Source of the DNA: M3007 sp964539805
GTDB lineage: Bacteria > Bacteroidota > Bacteroidia > Chitinophagales > Saprospiraceae
Length of the DNA stretch: 64,000 bases
Direction: 5' to 3'
Assembly: GCA_964539805.1 (NCBI GenBank)
Contig: CAZIKN010000002.1
Span: 1-64,000, forward strand
The notes under the pieces are model-generated. The model searched no databases and was not told where the DNA came from. It saw nothing but the letters and a program-made list of their open reading frames with translations. Numbering within the stretch: the first letter of the stretch is position 1; every line of letters begins with the position of its first letter. Positions 26,705 through 35,307 of this stretch are shown in pieces. Made by a program: the position numbers and the translations under genes.

Positions 26705-28606
26705 GTGAAAAAATTATCGCTTATTCCGCTGGCACTTTGCCTCACATCACTTTTGTTATTTGCACAAAACCCAGCCATTCAACGTGTTGACCCAGGCAAC
26801 TGGTGGGTTGGGATGAAAAATCCCAACTTGCAATTATTGATCTATGGCAAAAATCTGAAAGGTTCAGATTTGAAAATCAATTACCCAGGTGTGGCCGTAC
26901 GGCAGGTACACGAAGTGGAAAATGCCAACTATTTGTTCGTTGACCTCGAAATAGCACCGGATACCAAGGCCGGTAAATTTGATATTGAAGTGACCAAATC
27001 AGTGGCTGTAAAACGCGAAAAAAATACCGTCAATGAAACAGTAAAGGCCGTGCATACCTATGAATTAAGGGTAAGAGACAAGCACCCCCGGGAAATCAAT
27101 GCACAGGACTTTGTTTACCTTATTATGCCGGATCGCTTTTCCAACGGCGACCCCAATAATGATAAATATGCCGACATGGCAGATACTGCCTCCGATCGCA
27201 ACAACCCATTCCTGCGTCATGGCGGTGACCTTTTAGGTATCCAAAACCATTTGGATTATTTCGCAGAATTGGGCGTGACCACCCTGTGGCTTAATCCGGT
27301 TATCGAAAACAATCAGCCTCAGACCAATGAAGGCGGGGCCATGCGCTCTGCTTATCACGGCTATGGTTTTACGGACCATTATGCCATTGACCGCCGCCTC
27401 GGAGGTAACGAAGCGTATAAAAAATTGATTGACGCAGCGCATGCCCGTGGCATTAAAATTATGCAAGATGCGGTATATAACCACTGCGGTATCAATCACT
27501 GGATCCTACGCGACCTTCCTATGAAAAGTTGGCTTAACCAATGGGATAACTACACCAATACATCATATCGTGATGAAGCTGTAATTGATTTAGGGCACGG
27601 TAGCCAGAGCGACTTTAAAGTGCATCAAAATGGTTGGTTTGTACCTTTTTTACCTGACCTTAATCACCATAATGCATTTGTAGTCAATTACTTAATTCAA
27701 CATGCTCTCTGGACAGTGGAATATTTCGGCGTTGATGGCTGGCGCGTGGACACCTATCAGTACAATGACCTTGAATTCATGAATCGCTGCAATGATGCGC
27801 TCCTGAAAGAATATCCTAAAATGTTCATTACTGCCGAAAATGCGGTAAACACTCCTGTAAGCCAGGCGTATTTTGTACGCAATAATCTCTACTTGCCCTT
27901 TAAGAGCAATTGCCCTTCACCCAATGATTTTGTGTTTGGTAATGCCATCAATGCTGCACTCAATGAAAAATTTGACTGGGGGCGCGGCTTTAACCAACTG
28001 TGTACCATGCTTGCACAGGATGTGGTGTACGAAAATCCGAACCTAAACCTGACCTTTTTGGACAACCATGACCAAAACCGCTTTTTCTCCATGATCGGCG
28101 AGGACATGAACAAGTTCAAAATGGGCGTCACTTTCCTGCTTACCGCACGAGGAGTGCCACAATTATACTACGGTACAGAAATTTTGATGAAAAATTTCAA
28201 AAACCCTTCAGATGCGGAGGTGAGGCGTGATTTTCCTGGTGGTTGGAAGGGTGATAAGGAGAATAAATTTTTGGCAGCAGGCCGTACGGCAAAAGAGAAC
28301 GAAGCTTTTAATTTTACCAAAAAATTAGCCCAATATCGCAAAACATGTACAGCCCTGCACGAAGGCAAACACACGCAATTTATTCCTCAGGATGGCATCT
28401 ATGTTTATTTTCGGCACAACGAACAAAAAACCGTGATGGTGGTGATGAGCCAAAATGAGCAACCCAAAACCATTTCCACGGCACGTTATGCGGAAATAAT
28501 GCGCGGTTTCACCAAAGGCAAAAACATCTTGGATGATACCATGCTCAACAATTTGAACCAGTTGCAGGTGCCGCCAATGTCCGTACAGGTCATAGAACTA
28601 AACTAA
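26705..28606 (+). CDS. Secreted GH13 alpha-amylase / neopullulanase-like enzyme
   Basis: 633 residues from GTG 26705. A TTCCTTTG box at 26680-26687 (one mismatch to TAnnTTTG) would start transcription near 26694, so the earlier in-frame GTG at 26687 would not be in the mRNA. Signal peptide KKLSLIPLALCLTSLLLFAQ. An N-terminal cyclomaltodextrinase beta sandwich (about 22-125, WWVGMKNPNLQLLIYG) precedes the GH13 barrel: DAVYNHCG, nucleophile Asp in DGWRVDTY, acid/base Glu in TAENAV, and FLDNHDQNR. Resembles SusA: periplasmic degradation of malto-oligosaccharides or pullulan. The upstream receptor could import them, but this is not shown. Confidence 0.87.
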   Translation: MKKLSLIPLALCLTSLLLFAQNPAIQRVDPGNWWVGMKNPNLQLLIYGKNLKGSDLKINYPGVAVRQVHEVENANYLFVDLEIAPDTKAGKFDIEVTKSVAVKREKNTVNETVKAVHTYELRVRDKHPREINAQDFVYLIMPDRFSNGDPNNDKYADMADTASDRNNPFLRHGGDLLGIQNHLDYFAELGVTTLWLNPVIENNQPQTNEGGAMRSAYHGYGFTDHYAIDRRLGGNEAYKKLIDAAHARGIKIMQDAVYNHCGINHWILRDLPMKSWLNQWDNYTNTSYRDEAVIDLGHGSQSDFKVHQNGWFVPFLPDLNHHNAFVVNYLIQHALWTVEYFGVDGWRVDTYQYNDLEFMNRCNDALLKEYPKMFITAENAVNTPVSQAYFVRNNLYLPFKSNCPSPNDFVFGNAINAALNEKFDWGRGFNQLCTMLAQDVVYENPNLNLTFLDNHDQNRFFSMIGEDMNKFKMGVTFLLTARGVPQLYYGTEILMKNFKNPSDAEVRRDFPGGWKGDKENKFLAAGRTAKENEAFNFTKKLAQYRKTCTALHEGKHTQFIPQDGIYVYFRHNEQKTVMVVMSQNEQPKTISTARYAEIMRGFTKGKNILDDTMLNNLNQLQVPPMSVQVIELN

Positions 28607-28630
28607 GGTTGGCGTGTGCATAAAATTAAG

Positions 28631-28666
28631 GGGGCCCAAACACGGATAGCGAAGTGTTTGGGCCCC
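28631..28666. terminator. Bidirectional terminator-like hairpin, 13-bp perfect stem
   Basis: GGGGCCCAAACAC (28631-28643) pairs perfectly with 28654-28666 across a 10-nt loop, in the 68-bp gap between the convergent amylase and YitT genes. U runs are weak on both sides (minus strand CTTAATTTTATG), so efficiency is uncertain. Confidence 0.7.
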
Positions 28667-28674
28667 ACTGATGA

Positions 28675-29661
28675 TTAGTGCTTAAGCGGCCTTTTTTTGA
28701 TCATCCCGCCCTTAATATCTTTAATACTGTGCATGACCACAAAAGCATGTGGATCTATCTTTTCTACTTCTGCCTGTAGGCGGCCAATCTCAAGACGGGT
28801 GATCACTGTAAACAAAATATCTTGGTTGCCCCATGCTCCGCTTTTCCCAATCCCTTTTTTCCCCGCGTAAAGGGTTACACCTCTCCCAAGGCGCTCTACA
28901 ATGGCGGCTTTTATTTCCAGGGTTTTGTGTGAAATAATGGTAACCCCGGTATATTCCTCCACACCCTCTATAAAAAAATCCACTGTTTTGGCGGCTACAA
29001 GATAGGTAACTATGGAATACATGGCTGTTTCTACGGAGAGCAACATGGCTGCTACTAAAAAGATCAAAATGTTGAAAATCAGGATGACATCACCCATAGT
29101 AATCCCGAACCTTCTGCTTAAAAACAAGGCAAGCACCTCGGTGCCGTCAATTACGGCACCACCCCTGACGGCCATGCCAATACCAGCCCCAAGGAAAAAA
29201 CCACCAAATACGGCAATCAACATTTTGTCTTGGGTAATCAGGGGAAAGCTGAGAAGGGCTGTAGCTGCGGCAAGGCCTCCTATGGCAAGTGCTGTTTTGA
29301 GCGCAAAACTGAAATCAATTACTTTGGTCCCCAACAAAATAAAAGGAGCATTGACCAACACCAATACCAACCAAAGCGGTATGGAGAATACGCCGGTGAT
29401 GAGCAGGGAAATACCAGTTGCTCCTCCATCCACAAGTTCGTTGGGCAACAAAAATCCTTTAAGCCCAAACGATGCAGAAAAAATACCAACCCCCACCAAA
29501 ATTATATCTTTTAGCGCACGGGCAAGGTTAATTTTTAGCTCATAAAATCCCTTGGCTAATTGGTAATTGGAATATTTCCCGACTGCTTCAGGGGCAGCTT
29601 TTAGTTTGTTTTTGTGCCTGAGTATGGTTTGTACAACAACCTGTGTGATAAATGGACCCAT
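28675..29661 (-). CDS. YitT/DUF2179 family membrane protein
   Basis: 328 residues. Five or six hydrophobic helices (about 50-210) including GFLLPNELVDGGATGISLLI, the YitT signature, and GMAVRGGAVIDGTEVLALFLS. The C-terminal cytoplasmic DUF2179 domain (about 240-320) has ILFTVITRLEIGRLQAEVEKIDPHAFVVM. Located in the cytoplasmic membrane; function is unproven in the family. The N-terminal ~45 residues are longer than in many homologues, so the start might lie downstream. Convergent with the amylase and 134 bp from bshB1 on the same strand. Confidence 0.85.
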   Translation of the reverse strand: MGPFITQVVVQTILRHKNKLKAAPEAVGKYSNYQLAKGFYELKINLARALKDIILVGVGIFSASFGLKGFLLPNELVDGGATGISLLITGVFSIPLWLVLVLVNAPFILLGTKVIDFSFALKTALAIGGLAAATALLSFPLITQDKMLIAVFGGFFLGAGIGMAVRGGAVIDGTEVLALFLSRRFGITMGDVILIFNILIFLVAAMLLSVETAMYSIVTYLVAAKTVDFFIEGVEEYTGVTIISHKTLEIKAAIVERLGRGVTLYAGKKGIGKSGAWGNQDILFTVITRLEIGRLQAEVEKIDPHAFVVMHSIKDIKGGMIKKRPLKH

Positions 29662-29795
29662 GTGTTCTATTTTGATTGATTAACTATTGGGGCGGTATTA
29701 CCCGAGCCATAAGGTTACAGACTGTTTTAAAACTCCTCAACGGTCATAAGGTTTTGAAAACAAGGTTTAAAAACATTAATGATCACAGACCGCAT

Positions 29796-30518
29796 TTACC
29801 TAAGGTCAAAAAGATTGTTGACTCCCGGAGTTCTCGAAAAGATGAAACCTTCAGCGTATTCTGCCTGAATGGGACGGCCAAACACGCGGGCCTTGGCGTG
29901 CATGAAATCAATAAAATCCTTACCCGAGATAGGCGTGGCCGGCTCAGCACTTTCAGGATCAAAGAACTGCGAGCGAAATGCCATGATCGCTTTCATTTTG
30001 GTCTCAAACCAAGGGCTGATATCTACAATAAAGTCAGGATTCAGGTGCTTATCCTGAATGTAATGGTACACCGCTTTTGGCCGCCATTTCGGCTGCAATT
30101 GACCATTGGCATCAAAGGTCTCTATTTTTTCCAAACCTGCGTAAAAACAGGCATCCACAACCAATTTGGCCGCTCTGCCGTGGTCAGGGTGACGATCGTC
30201 TGGTGCGTTGCAGAGCACAATTTCTGGCTTGCAGGCCCTAATAACGCGTACTATCTGAAGCCAATGGTCAGGATGGTAATGAAATAGGCCATCAGGGATA
30301 TCCAGTGCCGTGCGAAATGCCGCCCCCAATATTTTTGCGGAGTCTTCAGCTTCCTGCGCCCTGATTTCAGCAGTGCCGCGTGTGCCCAGTTCACCTTTGC
30401 TTAGGTCCAAAAGACCAAAAGTTTTGCCTTGTGCAGCATGGTGCAGTAAGGTGCCCGAGGCACTCAGTTCCACATCATCGGGATGAATTCCTATAGCAAG
30501 CAGATCAATTTTTTTCAT
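29796..30518 (-). CDS. bshB1: Bacillithiol biosynthesis deacetylase BshB1
   Basis: 240 residues of the PIG-L (LmbE) zinc deacetylase family. Removes the acetyl group from GlcNAc-malate in bacillithiol synthesis. Motifs: HPDD at residues 12-15 (zinc ligands and base), LLDLSKGELGTRGT (about 36-49), and the DRHPDHGRA loop (about 109-117), which is specific to the BshB1 type. The rest of the pathway (bshA, bshC) is outside the window. The DUF1569 protein at 5.75 kb could be a thiol-related protein, only as speculation. Divergent from the coiled-coil gene at 30586. Confidence 0.9.
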   Translation of the reverse strand: MKKIDLLAIGIHPDDVELSASGTLLHHAAQGKTFGLLDLSKGELGTRGTAEIRAQEAEDSAKILGAAFRTALDIPDGLFHYHPDHWLQIVRVIRACKPEIVLCNAPDDRHPDHGRAAKLVVDACFYAGLEKIETFDANGQLQPKWRPKAVYHYIQDKHLNPDFIVDISPWFETKMKAIMAFRSQFFDPESAEPATPISGKDFIDFMHAKARVFGRPIQAEYAEGFIFSRTPGVNNLFDLR

Positions 30519-30533
30519 AAGTAATAATTGTGC

Positions 30534-30541
30534 TAAGTTTG
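30534..30541 (+). promoter_or_regulatory. TAnnTTTG promoter for the three-gene cluster
   Basis: TAAGTTTG, an exact -7 consensus, 44 bp before the ATG at 30586. It would drive 30586-32754. Confidence 0.55.
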
Positions 30542-30585
30542 CTTCGTTTTTGAAGCTGATGACAGTTGTAAAAAAAAGTAATAAT

Positions 30586-31089
30586 ATGGAAACAAGCCCT
30601 ACATACCCGGATGGCGCGGATCAAAGCCTTCACTTGCGCCTGAGCGCTTTGGAGAAGGCATTTGCCGAGGTTAGCCGACAAGCGCAAAAGTACGCACAGG
30701 ATCGTGATTTGCTTATTGATCAAAATCATGAATTAAAACAAGAAAATCATCGTTTGTTGCATGACTACGAGACCTTGCGTTTGCAAAAAGGAGGGTTCGG
30801 GTTTAAAATGCTGCTCTTTTCCGGCATAGGTGGCTTTGTTTCAGCCTTGCTTTTGTGTTACATTTACCTGTTGGTATTTAAACCACAACCTAAGCATGTG
30901 CTTGTTTTTCAGCAGTTTAGCCACGAAAATCAATTCAAGATAGAGTATGCCTTAAGTCATGCACAGTATGAGGAAGTAGAGTCATTGCTCTATTTGGCTA
31001 AAGGGCATCCAGATTACCAGCCGATAAGACCCGAAATAGAATTTACGCAAAAAATAGTGGCAGCGGCCAAACGCGCATACAACAAATAA
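30586..31089 (+). CDS. Coiled-coil single-pass membrane protein, unknown
   Basis: 167 residues from ATG 30586 (an in-frame TTG at 30550 is possible but less likely). A coiled coil (about 15-68) with heptad LRLSALEKAFAEVSRQAQ ... ENHRLLHDYETLRL is followed by one transmembrane helix (MLLFSGIGGFVSALLLCYIYLLVF, about 76-99) and a C-terminal ~65-residue region (EYALSHAQYEEVESLLYLAKGHPDYQPIRPEIEF) with a TPR-like helical look. No family was recognised. Its stop and the next ATG overlap by 1 bp (TAATG), so translation is coupled to the CTP-transferase-like gene. Confidence 0.7.
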   Translation: METSPTYPDGADQSLHLRLSALEKAFAEVSRQAQKYAQDRDLLIDQNHELKQENHRLLHDYETLRLQKGGFGFKMLLFSGIGGFVSALLLCYIYLLVFKPQPKHVLVFQQFSHENQFKIEYALSHAQYEEVESLLYLAKGHPDYQPIRPEIEFTQKIVAAAKRAYNK

Positions 31090-31739
31090 TGGCAGCTCAG
31101 ATCTACAACCTATTGGTGCTCGGCACCGCCTACCTCATATTGTTTGCTTTGTGCGAATACCTCTGGCACAAGCACCACTGGGATACCGAACACACCCGAA
31201 AAGTAGCACATGCCGGCTCGGGCATTATGGCCCTCAGCTTCCCCTACTGGTTTGGCGAGGTCATATTTGTTGTAGTACTGTGTGGTATTTTTCTATTGAT
31301 TTTGGCCTTGACCAAACGTTCAAAATGGCTGAGATCCATACATGCCGTAAAGCGAGAAACCTATGGAAGTACCATGTTTCCTGTGGTGGTCTGTATTTGT
31401 TTTTGGCTTTACAGTCAGAAGGGCTCGCTTGTGCTATTTTACCTGCCTATCCTCATTATGGCCTTAGCCGATCCGGCAGCTTGCTTGGTTGGGCGACGCT
31501 ATCCGATCATGAAATTGTATAAAAGCAAGAGCCTCGGAGGTTCTCTTGCCTTTTTTATGGTAGCCTTCATGTTGGGCGTGGCCGCTTTTGCATTTTTAGA
31601 CCCAAGTAACTGGCAGGAGTTTTTACCGCGTTGCATAGCCGTAGCCGCGACGTGTACTATCGCAGAGGCAATAACCCAAAAAGGTTTTGATAATCTGACC
31701 ATTCCCTTAAGCGCCTTAGGGGTACTTATGGTTTCATAA
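31089..31739 (+). CDS. Dolichol kinase / phytol kinase-like membrane protein (CTP transferase fold)
   Basis: 216 residues with about seven hydrophobic segments. The family marks are HTRKVAHAGSGI (about 35-46), LADPAACLVGRR (about 125-136) and KSLGGSLAFF (about 143-152), the CTP-binding-type signature of the phytol/farnesol/dolichol kinase and phosphatidate cytidylyltransferase superfamily. Likely phosphorylates a lipid alcohol at the cytoplasmic membrane; the substrate is unknown. Overlaps the preceding gene by 1 bp and is 7 bp from the following GNAT-like gene, so the trio is probably one functional unit. Confidence 0.75.
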   Translation: MAAQIYNLLVLGTAYLILFALCEYLWHKHHWDTEHTRKVAHAGSGIMALSFPYWFGEVIFVVVLCGIFLLILALTKRSKWLRSIHAVKRETYGSTMFPVVVCICFWLYSQKGSLVLFYLPILIMALADPAACLVGRRYPIMKLYKSKSLGGSLAFFMVAFMLGVAAFAFLDPSNWQEFLPRCIAVAATCTIAEAITQKGFDNLTIPLSALGVLMVS

Positions 31740-31746
31740 TTACGCT

Positions 31747-32754
31747 ATGCAACAAATTATTCATATCGAACCAACACCGGAGGGAGTAGCTCAATTTGAG
31801 GCAGCTGTTTTAAAAATAGATGGTATCCAAGCGTTTAAGAATGATTTTGCCAAAACTTTTTTGGTTAAAGGGCTGATTTTAGAACAAGATGGTCAGCCCG
31901 CGGCTCGTGTGGGTATCTATATAAACCCAAGCCTAAAATGGGAAGGGAAAGCGCTGGTTGCACTGGGAGCATACGCCTGCAAAGATGATGATCTCGTAGC
32001 ACATAGCCTACTTGAGGAAGCCCTCAGGTGCATACAGAACCAATGGCCAGAATGCAGGTATGTGATCGGGCCTATGGATGGAAGCACCTGGGAAAATTAT
32101 CGTTTTGCACAACCCTCTGGTTCCGCAGCATTTCTGTTGGAACCCATGAACCCAACTTGGTATCCTCACCAATGGGAAAAAATGGGTTTTCAGGTGTTGA
32201 AAAAATATCAGTCCAACCATGCAGAATTTGGCCCTGAAAACTATACAGATCTAAATGTTGCAAAGGCAAATTTTGAGCAAAAGGGTTTGACATTCAGGCA
32301 TTTTGACATCAGTAGGGCTGATGAAGAATTGAGCAAACTCGCTGACTTTAACCTTGCTGCCTTTCATGATGCTTTCCTGATTACGCCCATTGAAAAAGCC
32401 ATTTTTATGGCCAAATATCAAAAAATAATACCACTGTTGCGGCCCGATCTGATCTGGATTGCAGAAGACAATGATCTGATCTGTGGTCTTTTTTTTGCAG
32501 TTCCAGATTACTTGGATCTCCAAAAACGGACAGCCATAGTCAAAACGCTTGCCCGCCTCCCCGATGCTCGTTACAAGGGCTTGGGTGAATTCCTCGCAGC
32601 ACTTTGGGTCAATACGGCCATTGAAGCAGGCTTTACCCGTATGGTACATGCACTCATGCGCGACGATAATGCATCCTTGCGTACCTCTGGAAAATTTTGG
32701 GGCGAACCCTTTCGTGAATATGTACTGTATATAAGGTCAAATACCCTGTCTTGA
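31747..32754 (+). CDS. GNAT-fold acyltransferase-like protein
   Basis: 335 residues. Two halves: an N-terminal ~150 residues with YVIGPMDGSTWENYRF (about 102-117), a stretch shared by a group of large GNAT proteins, and a C-terminal acetyltransferase-like part ending MRDDNASLRTSGKFWGEPFREYVLY (about 303-327), reminiscent of acyl-CoA binding regions. The substrate is unknown. Position 7 bp after the lipid-kinase-like gene suggests action on the same lipid or precursor, an inference only. Followed by the 167-bp palindromic element. Confidence 0.65.
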   Translation: MQQIIHIEPTPEGVAQFEAAVLKIDGIQAFKNDFAKTFLVKGLILEQDGQPAARVGIYINPSLKWEGKALVALGAYACKDDDLVAHSLLEEALRCIQNQWPECRYVIGPMDGSTWENYRFAQPSGSAAFLLEPMNPTWYPHQWEKMGFQVLKKYQSNHAEFGPENYTDLNVAKANFEQKGLTFRHFDISRADEELSKLADFNLAAFHDAFLITPIEKAIFMAKYQKIIPLLRPDLIWIAEDNDLICGLFFAVPDYLDLQKRTAIVKTLARLPDARYKGLGEFLAALWVNTAIEAGFTRMVHALMRDDNASLRTSGKFWGEPFREYVLYIRSNTLS

Positions 32755-32771
32755 TTGCGCTACCCTTACAA

Positions 32772-32788
32772 TAGTTTTGCTACTTTTG
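32772..32788 (+). promoter_or_regulatory. Two TAnnTTTG boxes in tandem
   Basis: TAGTTTTG (32772-32779) and TACTTTTG (32781-32788) follow each other with 1 bp between. Either would start transcription near 32786-32795, placing the whole palindromic element inside the 5' leader of the ALDH mRNA. Confidence 0.5.
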
Positions 32789-32800
32789 CCCCTTATTTTT

Positions 32801-32967
32801 TTTAGTGGGCTTCCAAATAGGTTTTGACAGGGTAAGGGCGAGATGATTTTTCTATTTGGCAAGGCGCGAGAAGGGCGAAATGCGGGACATTTTAACCGAC
32901 GAGCAACGCAGCCAGATGGGAAAAGCAACAGCCAAATCCGTCAAATACTATTTGAAAGCCCACTAAA
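32801..32967. repeat. 167-bp palindromic element (REP/MITE-like)
   Basis: A terminal inverted repeat (32801-32820 and 32948-32967, 19 of 20 bases paired) continues inwards with weaker pairing, including TTTTGACAGG against ATCCGTCAAA. The interior is GC-rich and contains GGCAAGGCGCGAG and GACGAGCAACGC. It carries no open frame and fills most of the 239-bp gap before the ALDH gene. Interpreted as a REP- or MITE-type repeat from its structure; only one copy was seen in this window. In the leader it could form a long hairpin. Confidence 0.65.
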
Positions 32968-32993
32968 CCCCTTTTAAAATTTTGTCCTAACAC

Positions 32994-34526
32994 ATGCAAC
33001 CGAAAGAATTTTTAAAAAAACTTGGCCTCAAAACGCGCAATCAAGGCGCTTCTACGGGCCAAAATGACATCAGCGGCAGCCGTCGGTACATAGATTCCCA
33101 CTCACCCGTTGATGGTGAGTTTATTGGTGCTGTAAGTATTACCACACGTGAACAGTACGAACAGGTGATACAAAGTGCAGAGTCAGCATTTCATATATGG
33201 CGCAACATGCCAGCTCCAAAGCGCGGAGAAATTGTGCGTCAGTATGGCGAGGTGCTCCGCCAATACAAAGATCCGCTTGGCCGCTTGGTCAGTTATGAAA
33301 TGGGCAAAAGCCTTCAGGAAGGTTGGGGTGAAGTACAGGAGATGATTGATATCTGTGATTTTGCCGTAGGGCTTTCCCGCCAGCTTTATGGCCTAACCAT
33401 GCACTCCGAAAGGCCCGGGCACCGTATGTATGAGCAGTGGCATCCATTGGGTATAGTTGGCATTATTTCCGCGTTCAATTTTCCGGTGGCGGTGTGGTCC
33501 TGGAATGCCTGCATCGCTTGGGTTTGTGGCGATGTTTGTGTATGGAAACCTTCAGAAAAAACGCCCCTTTGTGCCATTGCATGCCAAAACCTGTTTCAAA
33601 AAGTATTGAAAGCCAATGATTTGCCAGAGGGTATCTCTTGCGTTATCAATGGAGACTATAAAGTTGGAGAATACCTGACTAAAGACCACCGCGTACCCTT
33701 GTTGAGTGCTACGGGCAGTACCCGTATGGGGCGCATCGTGGGTCAAACCGTAGCAGCCCGTCTGGGCCGATCACTGCTCGAGTTAGGCGGTAACAATGCC
33801 ATCATCATCACGCCTTCTGCCGATATGAAAATCGTTTTGACAGGGGCTGTCTTTGGCGCTGTAGGTACGGCCGGCCAACGCTGCACAACGACACGCCGTT
33901 TGATTATACATGAAAGCGTTTATGAGCAGGCTAAAACAGCGCTGGCCAAAGCATACAGCCAATTACGCATTGGCAACCCCCTGGATCCTGAAATGCATGT
34001 AGGCCCGCTGATTGACAAAGCTGCCGTAGAAAATTATCTGCATGCCATCAGTGAGGTGAAAAAATCTAAAGGTAAGTTCGTAGTAGAGGGCGGAGTGTTG
34101 TCTGGCCCGGCTTATGAAAGTGGTTGCTATGTAAAACCCTGTATTGCAGAAGTTGAAAACCATTGGGATATTGTGCAGCACGAAACCTTTGCCCCCATTC
34201 TGTATTTGCTGAAATACAAAACGATAGAAGAAGCCATCGCCCTGCAAAACGCAGTACCCCAAGGACTTTCATCAGCCATTATGACCACAAACCTGCGCGA
34301 GGCAGAGCGCTTCTTGTCTGCGGCAGGCTCTGATTGTGGTATCGCAAACGTCAATATTGGAACCTCCGGTGCTGAAATCGGTGGAGCATTTGGCGGGGAA
34401 AAAGAAACGGGCGGAGGTCGTGAATCAGGTTCAGACAGCTGGAAGGCCTATATGCGCCGCCAAACCAATACTATAAACTACTCTGAAACGGTGCCATTGG
34501 CTCAAGGGATCAAATTTGACCTCTAA
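32994..34526 (+). CDS. ALDH7-type aldehyde dehydrogenase (aminoadipate semialdehyde)
   Basis: 510 residues, the family's usual size. Resembles ALDH7/AmaB enzymes that oxidise alpha-aminoadipic semialdehyde (piperideine-6-carboxylate) to aminoadipate in lysine catabolism with NAD. Visible are the NAD-binding WSWNACIAWVCGDVCVWKPS region, LELGGNNAIII with the catalytic Glu (about 258), GTAGQRCTTTRR with the nucleophile Cys (about 296), and the ALDH7-typical EIGGAFGGEKETGGGRESGSD near the C-terminus. It heads a likely operon with the secreted protein, epimerase, transporter and EVE genes. Confidence 0.87.
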   Translation: MQPKEFLKKLGLKTRNQGASTGQNDISGSRRYIDSHSPVDGEFIGAVSITTREQYEQVIQSAESAFHIWRNMPAPKRGEIVRQYGEVLRQYKDPLGRLVSYEMGKSLQEGWGEVQEMIDICDFAVGLSRQLYGLTMHSERPGHRMYEQWHPLGIVGIISAFNFPVAVWSWNACIAWVCGDVCVWKPSEKTPLCAIACQNLFQKVLKANDLPEGISCVINGDYKVGEYLTKDHRVPLLSATGSTRMGRIVGQTVAARLGRSLLELGGNNAIIITPSADMKIVLTGAVFGAVGTAGQRCTTTRRLIIHESVYEQAKTALAKAYSQLRIGNPLDPEMHVGPLIDKAAVENYLHAISEVKKSKGKFVVEGGVLSGPAYESGCYVKPCIAEVENHWDIVQHETFAPILYLLKYKTIEEAIALQNAVPQGLSSAIMTTNLREAERFLSAAGSDCGIANVNIGTSGAEIGGAFGGEKETGGGRESGSDSWKAYMRRQTNTINYSETVPLAQGIKFDL

Positions 34527-34527
34527 A

Positions 34528-35298
34528 ATGCTCAATATGCTGAAAATCAAATGCTTATTACTGTGGTTGCTCCTGCCTATTGTTGTGATGGCGCAGCAAG
34601 CCAAACCTGTAAAGACGGTAACAGAAACTACTTTTCTGCGTGATGTCATGGGGGCTAAATACAGCAAATCAGACAAAATGTGGGCATTACCAAGGACTCA
34701 GGCTATTAAAGATAGCTTCGCTATGGACTTGGAAGGAGGCCTTTTTGCGCGCGTTGATACCATCATAACCAGAGATGTTGGGGATGGTAAGGAAACTTGG
34801 GTGCTGTTTACCGTGGAAGGACACGTGTTCAGCATGGCCCGATTAGAGGCCGTCAAAGGCGGATGGCAGTTAAAAAATATTCGGTATCACTTGCATGAGG
34901 GAGCACATGGAGAATATGCGCCCTTAAAATACGGCTTTCAGGTAATTGGGGGAAAAACCTTTGTTTCGATAGAGGAGATGTGGTACGCTATTGGTATTAC
35001 TACTACAAAATGGCTGCTTTATGACCCATTTACGGGGAAAAAAGCGGGCGAATTTGATCTTGCTCGTGAAGGTGGTAAAGAACAGAATCCTGAAGTTTAT
35101 ACGGAGTTCAAAACAGAAAAATCTTCATTTCCTGCCGGAGCATCAGCTTTACCTGATTTGATTTTGACTCAAAAGTTGGTTCAAAAAACAAAAAACAAAG
35201 CCGCTAAGGAGTCCGTTCGGGAAGTAAAATACAGGTGGGATACCAGGGTCAAACGTTATATGGCCCTAAAAGAAAAGAAGGAAACAGGAAAAAAATAG
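34528..35298 (+). CDS. Secreted protein of unknown function
   Basis: 256 residues from ATG 34528, 1 bp after the ALDH stop; a TTG overlapping the ALDH end is also in frame but unlikely. Signal peptide MLNMLKIKCLLLWLLLPIVVMAQ, cleaved near residue 23. The mature part has beta-strand-rich content (KETWVLFTVEGHVFSMARLEAVKGGWQLKNIRYH) and a lysine-rich C-terminal tail. No family was recognised, and no T9SS tail or membrane segment is present. Co-transcribed with ALDH by position; 9 bp before the aldose epimerase. Confidence 0.65.
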   Translation: MLNMLKIKCLLLWLLLPIVVMAQQAKPVKTVTETTFLRDVMGAKYSKSDKMWALPRTQAIKDSFAMDLEGGLFARVDTIITRDVGDGKETWVLFTVEGHVFSMARLEAVKGGWQLKNIRYHLHEGAHGEYAPLKYGFQVIGGKTFVSIEEMWYAIGITTTKWLLYDPFTGKKAGEFDLAREGGKEQNPEVYTEFKTEKSSFPAGASALPDLILTQKLVQKTKNKAAKESVREVKYRWDTRVKRYMALKEKKETGKK

Positions 35299-35307
35299 TT
35301 TTGTAAC

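Noticed and set aside
29676..30287. 203-codon plus-strand frame
   Set aside because: Antisense to bshB1, with no family resemblance; a shadow of the coding strand.
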